From assembly GCA_019426215.1 (NCBI GenBank), contig CM033402.1, positions 1,426,001 to 1,490,000 of the forward strand: a DNA stretch of 64,000 nucleotides, written 5' to 3'. Made by a program: the position numbers and the translations under genes. The notes under the pieces are model-generated. The model made no database searches and was not told the origin of the DNA. It saw only the letters and a list, made by a program, of their open reading frames with translations. Positions 1-13,699 of the stretch are shown here, in pieces. The first letter of the stretch is position 1, and every line of letters begins with the position of its first letter. This DNA is from Buddleja alternifolia. Lineage: Eukaryota > Streptophyta > Magnoliopsida > Lamiales > Scrophulariaceae.

Positions 1-119
1 AACATGAGAGACACGTTTTCCACGGATATATCCTTGAGAAGATAAAAAGAGATGATCAGAAACTAAAATAAAATAACTTTTTACCGAGTACAACCTATCA
101 TTCTTTATGGAAGTCTCAC

Positions 120-3100
120 CTGTGCAATGGCATATTCGCACAAACGCTTTAGACCCTCCAAAAGATACTGATCAGCAGCCCTCAGAAGATCCTGTGCGAT
201 ATCTAAGTTCACATCAACAGATCCTGTGTATATGTACCTGCAAACATAAATAAACCACATTTTAGCACCTACAGAAAAAAAAAATGAATCATAATTTTAT
301 TACGAGAGCAAAATTTCAAATCATAATTCACCTCATCATCAACTCAAAAACATCCCATCTAATATTAGGAATCTCTATGTCTTTGGCGTCTCTCTCCTGC
401 AAAATTCCAGCAAAATAGAACATTAACAAAGCCAAGCACAAGAACTTTTGGCACCTATTGAACAGGCAAGGGTACTTAAGTGAAATTAAAATACGATATG
501 ATTATGTGAAATAGGTGTCTCTTTCTAGCGTTTTATTTCATTTCATATTTTAGTTTTTCCAAAAGATTGTCAATAACATTATTGATAGCATAGCGTGTTC
601 AGCCACACTGGTCCAACTAAGATGAACACTTAGAGCCATGACCCAGAGAGGGGGACAATTTTAATTCACCAGTGCACTTATAAACGGCTCTATAAGCAAG
701 AGCAACATATACTACTTTTGTGTAATAAACACCCTAAAACAGGAGGCTGTGAAGGAAAGATTTGACATATATATGCATAATATAAATATGCACTGTTGTT
801 ATTACTAGAAAATACCACGTGCTTCGCACGTGATGATTCGATGAGAAGTTAAATAGAAGTAAATATTTCTAGTTTATTAGCAAATTAATAACTGGGTAAG
901 AATTGATTATTTGGTAGTGCATATCTTATACTTGTTGTTCATTTATTCTGTAATCATATATCATCACCATGTGTCTTTAACTAACTCTATTTCTAGAAAT
1001 TAAACTTTTGATAAAATAATATTAGTATAATTTTTTAGCACGTTTATGCATAGATCATTAGTCTATGTACCTTTCCTGATTTGCCACAACATTGCATTTT
1101 TGAGCTTTGCACAAGTAGATTCATTTTCTTTTATCCTATCAGTCTAATAATGTAGAAATATATCACTTTTCATATTTCTACATGCGGTACATGCGGAAAC
1201 ACTGAATACATTTTTTATCATGAGTTTATAAAGATGAAATAATTGCAAACAACATATTACATATGAATACTCATGTCTAAAAGTTTATTTTTGAAAATAA
1301 AATAATGCATCACATTTTCACTCAATTCAATTATTTGATTTTATTGTCAAGTACAATTTTGCATTTGTTATTATTTTAATCACTTCATTTACATATGAAC
1401 TTCTAAATTTACATGACCAGAAAAATAAAAGAACTTCTACATATAAGATGATGATTCACTTGTGCCAAGCATGTTGTAGATTTAACTTATCTATATTCAT
1501 ATATTTCTATTTTGAGTTTGACCAAACTGAATTTGAGCTAGAAGTTCAACTTGAAATCCACCATCATTTGGTGTGATTTAAATTGCTTAATTTATTCTAG
1601 CTAATTATTATAATTGATTATTTATCATCCATTAAAATCAAAAAATAAAGAAAGAAAGAAAATGATCGTATACAAAAATAATTAAAAAGGGGCAAGTTCA
1701 TCTCTTAAAGTTGATGGATTTAATTTCACATGGAGAGACATTATTGTCCATTTAAACAAATTAAAAAGTAAGTGGAGTGTCATTATAAGAATATGGATTG
1801 CTGATATTAATAATTGTAAACATCATATTACAAAAAAAACTCATGTTTGTGAGTTCTGTTGAATAAAGTACAAAATATATCATAATCTCATACTAAAAGT
1901 ACTAATATGATTTTATTATTAAATACATTTTTTTATATATATATTTGTTATCATACTAATAACTTCGAGTGCGTACAAAAACTTTCAAATATATGTTGAT
2001 AATTTTATTGTACAAACATGTCATATTCCATAATGTTAAAAAATATATATATAAGAAAATGATTCATCTATATTCCAGAATATGCATATGTGCCTCACAA
2101 TTATTACTTTTTATTTTATGTCAGAATAAGGTATAATTTTTTAAATTATCTTTTTAATCTTCAAATCAACAAACTCAAAGTAATGATCCGACACTATTAC
2201 AAATTGCATATAGTTGTATAATGAAGAGCTTAATTGAAGTAAAAAATTATGAAATTTATGGCTATGTATATCAGGAGTCTTTTGTAAATATATTAAATTT
2301 ATCGATAAATAAATTTAATTATTATTTTATTATTAGTTATTTAGAAAATAATTAACTTTTTTTATATACTTTTTATAACATTTTATTTATTTGTTTGAAT
2401 ATCATCTCAATTTCTTTTGACAAAAATAATATTATTATTTTCTAGTATATATATTCATACACATGATCTTTAATCTATGTAGTTTTCTAATTTTCCACTA
2501 ATATTGCACTCCACACAAATAGATCCATTTCTTTTCTCTAGCACTCTTTCTAATAATATAAAAACATATTATAAATCTTCATACTTTTATATGCAGTAAT
2601 ATACATATAGAGTATAGTTTATAATATGATATAATTAAACAAATAGATCCATTTCTTTTCTCTAGCACTCTTTCTAATAATATAAAAAATATATTATAAA
2701 TCTTCATACTTTTATATGCAGTAATATACATATAGAGTATAGTTTATATTATGATATAATTGAAAAAATGGAAACATAAGATAGCATAAGAGTACTGATC
2801 ATGTGTTTAAATCTCTTCAAAATTAATTTCAACACATTCTATTTTCACTCTATTACTTATGTGTGTTTCAAGTATATTTTTTGATTCATTTTAATAACTT
2901 CAAGTACATATGAACTTTTGGATAGATATATGACAATAGTATCGTTTTAGTAATTATATATAATTAATTATTGATTAATAAAAAAAGGAAATCTATTGAT
3001 AGAAGCACACCATTTAATATAGAGAAAATAATTAATTGCTATTTCTTTCAGCAAATTTCCCCTTTTGGGCAATATCACAGGAAGAAAGCACATGAGAAGA

Positions 3101-6100
3101 AACAACCATACAAATTTAAGGTACTCCTGCTGAATTAAGGTTTCAAATTCTTAAACAAACACAAGTACCTCGTCCGGTTTCATGTTAGCATATAACTATA
3201 ACCGGCGTCTTTCAATTAATAACCAACTTTTTGTTTTAAGTTAGAATATTACTTGTGGGTGTAAAAACTTTCTTCGTTGTTGGTGGTTGTGAGTAAAAAT
3301 CTATTTTATTTCATTGGTTAGTATTTTAGAGAAAGTAGCAATCTATTTGTTTTTCTGATATTAAACAGTGTCCAATCACTAACATATTTTATTTTTTTGA
3401 TTAATAATAATTAAAGAGTTTTCAACTACTAAAACAATTTCAGGTGCTACTAAATGGTTTCCTACTCCTTAATGGAACCTTTTATTTAATAAATTCAATT
3501 ATTAATATTAATGTTACTTAATTAATAATTAATAGTAAGGGTGGTCCGTGGATATGGAAGTCTTTTCACAATGGAACAAACAATTGAGTTATTCACACAT
3601 TTATATAGAGGTTAGATAGATAGATAGATATATTGGAGAAGGCGGCCGCCAGGGGTAAACCAAACACAATTAGAGAATGGAACAAATATTCAGAGTTATG
3701 CTTACCCGGTAACCACCATCAAACATTGCCCGGAATGCATCAGAAGAAGCAAGCAAACAAATTCTGTGTGCATAGAACCGTTTTCCTGAAAGAAAGAAAA
3801 AAGTGATAAGATACTGGAAAGAAATTGATCACAGCAAACATCCACATTAAAGAAGTTGTAGACAAATTTCCACCTTCAACTAAAAATGTCACATCGGATA
3901 ACGTAGGATTATTTACATACTGCTCTCCCAAATATACCTGCAGCAGAATTGCAACAAAGTTCCTCGGCATAAATAGAAGTTTTACCACGTTAGACATATT
4001 CAAAACTCCAAAAGAGGCATCATTATTAATCCAAAAGAGAGTCCACACATAATAGGATTGAAAATTGTAGATAATCAACATTCCCCCGCAATTTCACAAG
4101 CACAAACACCATGGTTGCAAAATGATTTAGGGTGAAATATATGCAGTTAAACCAAAATGAAAATAATACCACTCCTCTCATCGCAGATGTCGCTAATACT
4201 GGGTGCGCAGCAAACTATTTCAATTCATGTAGTAGTCAATTCAAAATTAGATTTTTGTCATCTTTATATAAGGCATTCATAGCTGTAGTCAATTGATTGT
4301 CTTTATTACAAGAAAATTGAGCAAATCAATTCAATAGTTGTTTCAGTTGAAAGTTGCATGCCCAGGAAGGGAAGGAATGATAATAAGTTTAAACATAAAT
4401 ATGCTATGATGCAGGAAGTATTGAGAAAAAATCTTTCTGCGGGAAGGACAGAACTGCTAAAATGATGTTTAGGCACAACTTTCCTGCAAAACAACAGAAG
4501 CTGTCTGTTCCGCATTTTTACTTCTTTTCTTATCCTGCTAAGCCACTAAGAGAAAATGTCTCACGGGCTTCAAAACAACACATCTTTTACTTTTCTTGTT
4601 TCAAACTTCACAAAGTGTCCAAGAGGATAGCAATCTATGTTGTTTTGTCTACTTCGAGAAAATATCTTCCCTGACTTTTTTACTAAAATAGGAAAATCCC
4701 ATTGATACAATATTACGGTATCACACAACACAACCATCACACTGACTGACTGACCACAACAACCAAAGACTGCAAAAGATACCTGAGGTATAGGGGAAGG
4801 AGGAGCTGCGTCCATGGGAGAAAGTGAGCTGGCTTTATTAGCCAACCTGCATAAAGCCATAGAACTATCTCGTTGATGCTTTGAGTTAGTGGATTCCAGA
4901 AGCTCCAGGAGCAACACCAGTCCTACAAGAATATGAGGTATGTGAGGCAGGAAATTTATAGTCAAGACACCAGCAGTGCAGATTGCAGAAATACTCAGCC
5001 TAGTAGATAGAATGCTGATATTATAAACAAATTTGATGGATAGTATACCATTGTTATCAATGAAAATGGTTTTTTGGTCATCTGGAGAACAAAGATGAGC
5101 TAGAGCCAAAGCGACGCGTCTTTGAACATTTTTTTCTCCAACACGCATCATGTATAACAAATGACTCAATACCTGTCAAGGGAAATTGTTAACCAAGTTC
5201 AGAATCCACAATAATGTTGCACTAGTACTTAAAAATATAACATACAAACAAAGGCTCCAAACTTAAAATTTCTGTTGCTCCTCTCCCCTAACTACAAAAG
5301 CTAATTTTGTTCCACATCAATCTATCTCCTATCATTTTTTCTATCTCCTATCATTTTCTTGAATGTTCATTCTTTTCAAATAAGTTCGCACATAAAATAA
5401 AACAATTAATCAATTGTAATATTGCATGATTACACTCATATTATTATCAACTACAAGTAGCTCACCCGTCCGCTAATCTTCTCTTCAAGTCTTTTCAGTG
5501 TTTTCGCTACACAATCTCTAGTAGGCTGCAGCAAGAAAATAAATAAATACATATCACCTACTCATATCAGGATATAACATCACTTGATTAACCCAAAAAG
5601 GGGTATTTACTGAAAAAAAAATTTAAAATGTAAGACTGTACTTGGACAATGAATTCACCGTCTTGAAGTTTCTGAACACCCCCCACCCTAATAAGATCTG
5701 CAACATTATCCTACAGAGAAGAGAGTGGAAAAGAAAAGAGGAAACGAAAGGAACAGTGAGATAACAGTAAGGCCAGCAAGAATAAACCCTAAGCTTTGTG
5801 AATATCAACTAACCATCTTTCTTAATATTTTAATGTACCTCATTATCAGCAAGCCCGTAAAGAGCAAATGCAGCATTATGTTGGAGAGATCCATTTTTAG
5901 ATTCAAGAAGCTTCAGTAATGGCACTAGTCCCCCGCTGTGCGCAATACCAGCTTGATTATGAGTATCCTGCAACAGTATACATTAGTTTATAAGTTAACC
6001 CAAAAGAAAAATGAATGACTGAAGAATAGGATAGGAGGTGTGAAAGTAAAGGGAAAGATATGGAAAATGCTACCTGAGCTAATCTCCCTAGGGCAAAGGC

Positions 6101-9100
6101 AGACATTTCCCTTAATTGAGCATCTGGTGACTGGAGCATTTCTATGAGTGGTGGCACGGCACCTCTTTGAACAATGTGAATCTGCAGAGGCATCATGCAA
6201 ATATTTGGCAATGAGCAAATTTGAAAAATTCAAAGTACATCTTAAATAATTAATTAAGACCCAATTCTCAAGTTCAATTAAAAATATTATTTCGCTCAAC
6301 CTTACAGTCTGAATCTGTCGCAGCAAATTGCCCAAGCAGCAAAGCAGCTTCTCTTTGGCTCTCCGAACAGCAGGAGCTGTTATTCATAGATGATGAATTA
6401 ACACTTTAAAGTAAAAAAGGAAAGCAGTTCAGATAATTTGACATTAAAAATCCACTTAAAATATCACTGTAAACCGAATCCGCCGTTAGCTAGATCCCAC
6501 TTTGATATTGTAACCTGATTTTCATTACTCTTGTCAACCACAGCAACTCGGCAATAATATAAAAAAGAGAACTTCTGCTTAGAAATCAGGACTGCAATAT
6601 GAACACTTGGGTGATGTGAAGTTAATTAATTTCCTATCACTAATTTTAAACGGGAGAGGAGCATTTTCAACTGAAATTGAAGAATATTTCTGTATTAGAA
6701 AGACAGTAAAACTTGAGAACACTTGGGTGCTGTGAAAATAATTGATTTCCTATCTCTAATCCCTCCGCATGAGGCATAGTATTGTTGAGCAAGGATAAAT
6801 TATAGAGCATAAAGGAACAAATAAAGTACATTGCCCTGCATATAAACTGTACATGTCAAATCGACAGGATAATACCCTGGAGAAAGATTTTCAGTGCAGA
6901 ATACTGGACAAAAACACGAACTCATACCTAAGCAACCCGATGACAGGTTGCAAAGCTCCAGCAGCAAGGACTTCCTTCTTGATGTTTGGAGATGAATGGA
7001 CCAAGTTTCCAATAACACCAACCTAATCATTGGCATCATTAGTAGTATGAGAATATATAATTTTAATTTCCAAATACAATCTGAAAACAATGAAGTATAT
7101 AGCCAACCGCTTCATAGTGTATGGCAGCATCCTCAGACCGCAACATTAGTATAAGAGTGGGTAGAGCATTGCATTCCACAATCTGGAATTAGTAGATTAT
7201 TAGTAAAGGTAGAGGGAACCGAAAATGCAATACTCGATAAGTTACTGGTTTCAGAAAAACCTGATTTTTGTTCTCGTCGTTTTTAAAAGCAAGGGTTCGA
7301 AGGGCTCCAGCTGCTGCTCTTTGCACCTTAGGGTCAGCGAATTCGAGCAATTCAACAAGTGGAGGAATACCTCCCTCAATCCTGAATACAAGATTCGAGC
7401 ATTAAATAGCAGGCGGAACATACATAACCAATAACAAAGTACACCAGACATTTGACATAACATGGATTACAATGCTGCTATTCTCATGAGCATGATTGGT
7501 GACTGAAGACATGATTCGAGTATTGAAGGGCGAGCCAAACATAAATATCCAATCACAAAGTAGGCAAAAGAACCAACCTAACACGAGTTTTAATGCTGCT
7601 ATTCTCATGAGCAAGATTAGTAATTGCATCAGCTGCTCTCCTAATGACACCATTTACCGCGCGAGAGCTCGGACTATCCTTATGCCTCTTTAAGAGATCT
7701 ACAAGATGGGGTAGAGCTCCCGCATCGACAATGAGCTGTTGATGCTCTGGCTGTGAAACAAGGATGGGAAGTTGACATACCATATATTAGTGACATGTAA
7801 CAAAAACATTAGGCTTAATCAACAATAAGTAAAGTTCAAGAGATCTTTCTAGTTGTATGTAATCCATTTCTTCCGCGAGTTAAAAAACATATTATGATCG
7901 TGGAAAGCGACAGGATATTCTTTAAATACAAACGACATATGAAAAAACATATCACGATCAGGAAAACGACAATATATCCATAAATGCAAAGGGATGTCTG
8001 CCTAGACGAACACTTTATGTATTTAATGATTTCCGTGATTTATACACTCAAACCTGTTTCTCTGTGCACATGAAAATTTACATATTATAGACATTAAGCG
8101 TAAAAGTAATAATATTGGTTTCCGCAATTCACAAAATGATTAAAGATTTGTTGCAGCCATGTGCATTAGCTTCCTTAAATAAAAGGAATTAAAAAGATTA
8201 GTGAATGACGTAAACTGTCTCAGGGTTCTCCATAGTTCACTGCAGCTCTCAGAATAGATACCCATCCTATCAGTAACCATTGCAGGACCACCGACCACTA
8301 GTCTTCAGCACAGGGTTTATTTTATGAATACACCTTATTGAGTCAGCTTCCCAAAAACAAATGGGAAAAAATGAAGCCACTCGGATATCAGAATCAAAAT
8401 AGTTAATATCTCAGCATAAAAGCAAAGTTTCAGTGTTCCAATTGCAGTCCAATGTCATAATATTTCCATCAATTTCATAGACAATTGGCATTTGATAACT
8501 TAAACATCCTCAAATTTGTTTAGTTGGGAAAAAAAAGGAAGCAAGAAACATAAGAACAAGAACTCTAAGCACTGAAATTACTTTAATGGCAAGAAGTCCA
8601 AGAGTGAAGGCACTCCCTTTCTCCACTTCATGCTCGTACGGCCTCGGACCACTGTCCCCCTCCCTCGCCAGCGGAGCCTGTAGATGCCTCACCAACGATG
8701 GAACAGCGGCACAATCCACTATCACATTCACTATATCCTCTGCAAAAACACACACAAAACATCCTTACAGATCACAAAGCTTAAACTCAAAACACCGCAC
8801 ATGCACACTTACAAAAAAACTTGCACAGGCATAAAACATAACTAATTGGTTACAAAACTAAACACAACAAATGAAAAGAAAATTTTTCCACTCACTATAT
8901 CTTCTAAACCACACACAACATTCAAACACGGATCAAAACCCTAACCTCACAATCCAACACATGCATACTCAATTAAACTGTTTCTAGCACAAAATAATGA
9001 ATTAGCTATTAAAAAAAATAAAAGGAAAGTGAGATTTCCTATTTGCTTTCGTTTCGATTTTTTGAGTACCGTTTTTGGCGAGTTCGGAGAGGACGTGGAT

Positions 9101-9340
9101 GGCGCGTTTGGCGGAGGCGCGATCTTGCTCCGTCGATGATGAAGCTAAATCGAGGATCTCTACTTGAGCGCGTACTTCACGAACGAGATCTTGGTGCGAA
9201 TCGGAAGGCGATTCATCTCCGATCCTTCCGTGATCTTCGCCGAACTCCTCGTCGAGTTTTCTCTTCAAGCTCCGCCGCGAAGACGACGAAGTCGACGACG
9301 ACTGCTCGCGGTGGCGCCGCCCTGAGTTGTGGTTCTCCAT
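120..9340 (-). CDS. ARM-repeat and BTB domain protein, ARIA/ABAP1-like (3' end beyond window)
   Basis: Seventeen coding exons read right to left: 9070-9340, 8582-8739, 7578-7750, 7261-7381, 7108-7182, 6928-7022, 6301-6376, 6074-6181, 5839-5967, 5642-5710, 5466-5525, 5049-5172, 4783-4922, 3874-3937, 3706-3785, 332-396 and 120-237. Phases agree at every junction and give 642 codons. The start is MENHNSG after a purine-rich leader. A basic patch (RRSLKRKLDEE) precedes a long armadillo array (for example GGIPPLVELLEF, GALRTLAFKN, HIVQRGAVPPLIEMLQSP, AFALGRLAQ). The last four exons encode a BTB/POZ domain (LSDVTFLVEG, AHRICLLASSDAFRAMFDGG, YTGSVDV, AADQYLLEGLKRLCEY). In Arabidopsis this architecture belongs to ARIA, which binds the ABA factor ABF2, and ABAP1, which binds TCP24 and pre-replication proteins; I cannot tell which is the closer relative. 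Roughly 65-70 C-terminal residues should lie left of position 120. Protein-binding and substrate-adaptor roles are inferred from the family. Confidence 0.93.
805..3628 (-). mobile_element. Helitron-like non-autonomous element in intron 15 of the ARM/BTB gene
   Basis: Read on the minus strand, the sequence next to position 805 has a short GC hairpin (ACGTGCGAAGCACGT), a spacer of about a dozen bases and then CTAG followed by T. That is the standard Helitron 3' end. A candidate 5' end starting TC next to an A lies in the TCTA repeat near 3628. The 2.8 kb between is AT-rich, has no helicase ORF, and explains why this intron (397-3705) is far longer than its neighbours. The 3' end is convincing; the 5' boundary can slip within the repeat. 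Confidence 0.5.
2517..2764. repeat. Tandem duplication, 124-bp unit
   Basis: Two nearly identical copies (about 2517-2640 and 2641-2764) share the cores CATTTCTTTTCTCTAGCACT and TTTTATATGCAGTAATATAC. They lie inside the Helitron-like insertion and look like a recent slippage or unequal-exchange event. Confidence 0.85.
7388..7629 (-). repeat. 121-bp tandem duplication across an exon/intron edge of the ARM/BTB gene
   Basis: Copy one (about 7388-7508) is wholly intronic. Copy two (about 7509-7629) runs from the intron into the 3' part of exon 3 (7578-7750). The intronic copy therefore keeps a decayed exon tail that still reads NHAHENSSI on the minus strand, against NLAHENSSI in the real exon. 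Markers GATTCGAG and GCTGCTATTCTCATGAGCA recur at a 121-bp offset. The functional exon is the right-hand copy, because only it continues in frame into exon 4. Confidence 0.8.
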
Positions 9341-9600
9341 GAAAGAGTTAGAGAGAGAGGGGATATGATGTGAGAGAAAGAAAGAAAGAGAGAGAGAGAG
9401 AAATACAAATGAAATGTATTATGTATGTAATGAAAATAGTTTTGTGTGTGTATGAAAGGGTGTGGGAGTGCGTGAAATGTGTGTGGGGGTATTTTCGGAA
9501 ATCAACATTTGGTTTTGTTTTAGGATTTGTCGGGAGATTTAAAGAGTGATTTAAATCTGTTCCTCCCGCGTTTCTCCAAAAACTTAAACCAATCATCAAA
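9341..9600 (-). promoter_or_regulatory. 5' leader and proximal promoter of the ARM/BTB gene
   Basis: Upstream of the ATG at 9340 the minus strand is rich in CT dinucleotides (a GAGA-type run on the plus strand at 9351-9401), usual for plant 5' leaders. No clear TATA box is visible, so the transcription start is not fixed. Confidence 0.35.
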
Positions 9601-9995
9601 AGAGACTAACTTAAAAATTAAAAAAAGAATGAAAGATATTATGCTACTCTATTCTGAATTATAATATATAAATATATATATAGCATGATATATAGTTATT
9701 ACTAAATTTAAATGTTGAGTTCAAATATAATTTTTTGGTCCAATTGAATTTCTCTTAGTTTAGATATTTATGTATTTTGTGTTGTATATTTACATATAAA
9801 TAATAAAGTCTAGTCCCGCATTGAGTCTACACATGTATGCATTTGTCTCACATTGGTTCAGCAAGGTTCTTGGAGCTTACTTTATACTATAAATATGTGT
9901 GGTGTTGGAACTTTAAAGGTAAGCTCATTGAGACCTCCACTACTTCATGGTGGCGCACCTATAGTAGTTTTTAGTCTTTTATTTATATATATATA
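9601..9995. other. Intergenic; LTR-promoter-like fragment
   Basis: No ORF of note. Around 9811-9895 there are AGTCCCGCATTGAG, CTCACATTGGTT and CTATAAATA in order. This spacing is common in LTRs of plant retroelements and also resembles an snRNA promoter, but no snRNA sequence follows. Most likely a retroelement remnant. Confidence 0.3.
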
Positions 9996-11656
9996 GGGGA
10001 ATGATATTGGAGCTCCACAAATTACTATAAAAGTTCCACTTGTCTTTCTCTCTCTATACAAATGACAATAGTACCCATTTATTAACAAAAAGTCAATTGC
10101 TAACAAATAAAGAAATAAATGTTCCTTTTAATAATCAATTCATGTTTGGTAATAATTTATCCAAAGAATTGCTTAAAAAATGCATAATATCAGTTTAAGA
10201 ACATAAAAGAATTACGTAAAGAATAATTTTTATTATTATTATTGTTATTATTATTATTATTATTTTGACATTTTAATATAATATATATATATAGTTTGTC
10301 TCTTTATATACAACTAAGGTATTAATCTCGGTATCAGTGTTGATATCGGGGCAGTAAATTTACGGAAATTTCGATGGAAATTTCATGGATGTTCAAAATT
10401 TCGGTTTCGATTTTAAAGAAATCGTGGAAATTCATAAAAATATGTGGAAATTTATAATAAAACTTTGTGTAACTTTCAATATCATAATTATGTATTTTTT
10501 ACATTAATAATATTCCATGTATAGTATATGCATAATGAATCTTGTTGAATAGAATAACTAAAACCTGCTTTGAAAAATATGAAATAACGGTAGTAAAATA
10601 ATAATATAATATTACAAGTACTTCATTAAAATAAAGTGTACCACGATTTTAGCAAAATCATTATTCAAAATCACATCAAGCTTCTAAGATTATTTTTATG
10701 AAATCTTATTTAAATAATTTTTGTGTTCAGACCCGGATTTTTATTAATTTATTGCCTAATATCACTTTCAGATTCGTATTTAAATTTATTGCTTATTGGT
10801 TTATATAATTGGTCATTTATTATCTTTTTTTAATATGAATGATCATTTGACCCTCATTTTTAACTATTAAATATTTTAAAAATAAATATTATTTTAAATT
10901 TTGGGAAATTTCAGGTTTCTGTCAAAATTTCGATGGATATTTAGCAGATATTATTTTAAATTTTGGAAAATTTCGAGTTCTGACAAAAATTTCAAGAAAT
11001 TTCGGCTTTCGGTCAAAATTTCAGAAGATATTCTGCAAATTGGATAGAAAATTTGATTTTGTTTCGGGTCCCCAGAAACCCAAAATTTCGATGTTACGAG
11101 TGAAATTAAGACCTTGTATACAACTGAAGAAATTTTTAGCTACTTCTAACATTATCATCATCATCACCACTATTGTTGTTGTTATTATTATTGCTACTGC
11201 GTTTTTAATAGGGATTATGTTTATCTGGGTTGTACTTATTTATGCGTAAATCTTGATTTACTACTGTAATAAACTATATAAAATTGATAGTTTGGTGTTA
11301 ATACGCGGTAAAAATGAAAAAAAATAATTTTCATTTGAAGTTCGTTTCTTTGTAATTTCTAATTTGGCATATGTTACTATGTTATTATTGTTGATGATGG
11401 TCTAAAGTTTTCATTAACAAGTTGCATTCCATATAAATATAAAAAACTATTTGATTTTTATATTTATATTTAATATCTGAAATGTAATAAAATACTAAAA
11501 TATAATAACTTGTTTTGATTGTATAAAAGTACTTTTGGAATTTAATTTTGAGGTTTATAATGTTTTTGTACTTTGTGGGCATTGTTGTCATATTTTGGTA
11601 ATAAAATTAAATTTGGAGCTCCTATAGTAATTTGTGGAGTGCCAATATCATTCCCC
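9996..11656. mobile_element. Non-autonomous DNA transposon with terminal inverted repeats (about 1.66 kb)
   Basis: The left end GGGGAATGATATTGG plus AGCTCCACAAATTACTATA recurs inverted at the right end (TAGTAATTTGTGGAG through CAATATCATTCCCC), giving imperfect inverted repeats of about 40 bp. Flanks are TATATA-rich on both sides, so the target duplication cannot be measured. Inside are many AATTTCGATGG/AAATTTCGG motifs in both orientations (10360-11080) and no transposase. The superfamily is not clear; a Mutator-like origin is possible. Confidence 0.75.
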
Positions 11657-12450
11657 ATATATACATATATATATATATAAGAAAGAAATAAATAAAATAA
11701 TAATTCAGTATTATATAAGCGAATCGGTTCGTTTGTTAATCGAAAGGTTGGCTTCTAATTAGTCTAATCTTTTCGGTCACTTGAGATGGTCAATTGCACC
11801 ATTTCGGACTCAATGAGTGAGTTTTGGCCGAAAGGGCGTTTCTATTTAGTGAGATACCATTTCGATTGAATAGGTGCCTTTTGATGGCATCTTGTTGAAG
11901 TCTATAAAAACTAACTTCACTTTGACTGAAAATTACTTGCAAAATTTCTCTCTTTCTTTCTATATTTTCCAGTGTTCTTTTTCATATACTTGGTCGAGTA
12001 TTGCTCTATAAGTTTCAAAGGAATGCAGCCTTTTGAAACTAGTGAAATAAGCTTTGTATCGTAAAGGTGCATTTCTTGAGACAATCTACATATTATTGGG
12101 ATAAATATATACCTTAAAAATATCATCTTTAAAGGTACGTCTAGCCTATTGCTTTTACAAGAACCGTTCCCTACATATATTTTATATAGCATTTTGAACA
12201 ATTTATTCTTCCAAATCATGACATTTTCTATAGGAACTTCTCTTAACAGATTGTTGGGGAATTGTACGATAAAAAGCTGTGATTGTTTCATTTACAGACA
12301 CGGAATATTGAAATCTTGATGAATACATAATGATCAATATTGACATGAAGTTCCATCAATTAGTAAATATTGTATAGCACGGTATACTTTTAAAATCTTT
12401 TTTTTCATTTGGAAAACAACTAAAAATAAGGAAGCAAATGAGAAATTATT
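11657..12450. other. Intergenic AT-rich DNA, nothing recognised
   Basis: Only short ORFs without family resemblance, and AT microsatellite near 11660-11680. Confidence 0.5.
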
Positions 12451-12788
12451 GGCTTTGTTTGTTTCTATTTTCAAACCATACAGATATTTTTTGGCCAAAT
12501 ATTTCTGACAGCTACATTGCCTACACCATCCTACACCCTTCTTCACTTTTGGCTTACTTTTTTATATTATATTAATTTTATATTATATTTTTCAATTATT
12601 AATTAATTATAAACATAACTTTTCAGACAAAACTTACGTGATTTGACTGTTATAGTAACTTTTGTCTCTTTTGAAAATAAAATCAAATACAAAACCAAAC
12701 ACATTTTCACCAAAGTACACAACTCCCAATAAACTTTTTCACCAAAATTTTCATCAAAAAAACTCTCCAAAATAGAAACAAACATAGC
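12451..12788. mobile_element. MITE with GGCTWTGTTTG inverted ends (PIF/Harbinger-like)
   Basis: The left end GGCTTTGTTTGTTTCTATTT is matched, inverted, by the right end ending AAACAAACATAGCC, one mismatch in about 20. Length 338 bp and non-coding. The ends resemble those of the 1.2-kb element in RPS18 intron 2, suggesting one family. No clean target duplication was found. Confidence 0.6.
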
Positions 12789-13699
12789 CTATATTTTTAT
12801 TATTTTGTATTGAATAATGTTCAATAATGGGAGATTATGAATGTTTCAAATCGAATCTAGCAAATAGTGACAACAAATTAAGGCTCTGTATTTTTATGTT
12901 ATTGGGAACATTTTCATTTTTTGAATCACCAAAAAATGAAAATACACACTCTAAGCTAAATTCTACAGAAAATACTCAAATTTTAAATCCTACTATACAT
13001 TCCCTTATATAATTACTCATCATTTCAATCACTTCATTCTCCCTCTTTATTAATTACATTCAACTATTCAACACATTCTCTTTTCTTACTTATCATAAAT
13101 AAAATATTATTCTAATTTTTTCTTTTATCATCATTTCATATATAACTAATTCAATCAACTTTATATCACATTTACACAATTTCCAAACATTTCTCAAAAA
13201 CACATCCAAACAAATAAAAAAAATTAATATTTTCACACGAATTTCTATAATACACATTCTCCAATAAAAACTCAAAATTCATTTTCGAAAATACAACCGT
13301 ACAGTAAGTGTCCTGTAGAGTTTTCAAATTAATTGCTTTGATCGTAATGTTGAGTGACACATATATTAACATATGAATGCCCAAAGTCATGAGTTAACAA
13401 TTATGCATGATTTATTGGATAAAAGAGTAGCATTATTTACTCTACTTTGGTCAATTAGGTTTGTAGAATAACAATGAGTGCACTGCACGTCTAAACCCAT
13501 TTAAATAAAAGCACACTAATTGATCATAATTAATCATGAAAGTATTGTTAATAGAGTAATAAATATCATACATGCTCCTGCTCCATTAGTATGTGTCCTT
13601 AACGCATCGAATGTGCCAAAAAGAAAAAAAGAAATTGACAAGAATATTTTAGAATTAAATTAACCAAGTAAATGGTGAAGGATGGGGAAAAAACGGAGC
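12789..13699. other. Intergenic AT-rich DNA, nothing recognised
   Basis: Several short ORFs on both strands have low-complexity composition and no domain that I recognise. Confidence 0.5.

Noticed and set aside
4462..4674. 70-aa plus-strand ORF in the ARM/BTB gene
   Set aside because: No family resemblance; it overlaps an intron of the minus-strand gene and has low-complexity composition.
9811..9895. USE plus TATA arrangement of an snRNA gene
   Set aside because: No U-snRNA sequence follows at the expected distance, and the same motif order is common in LTRs.
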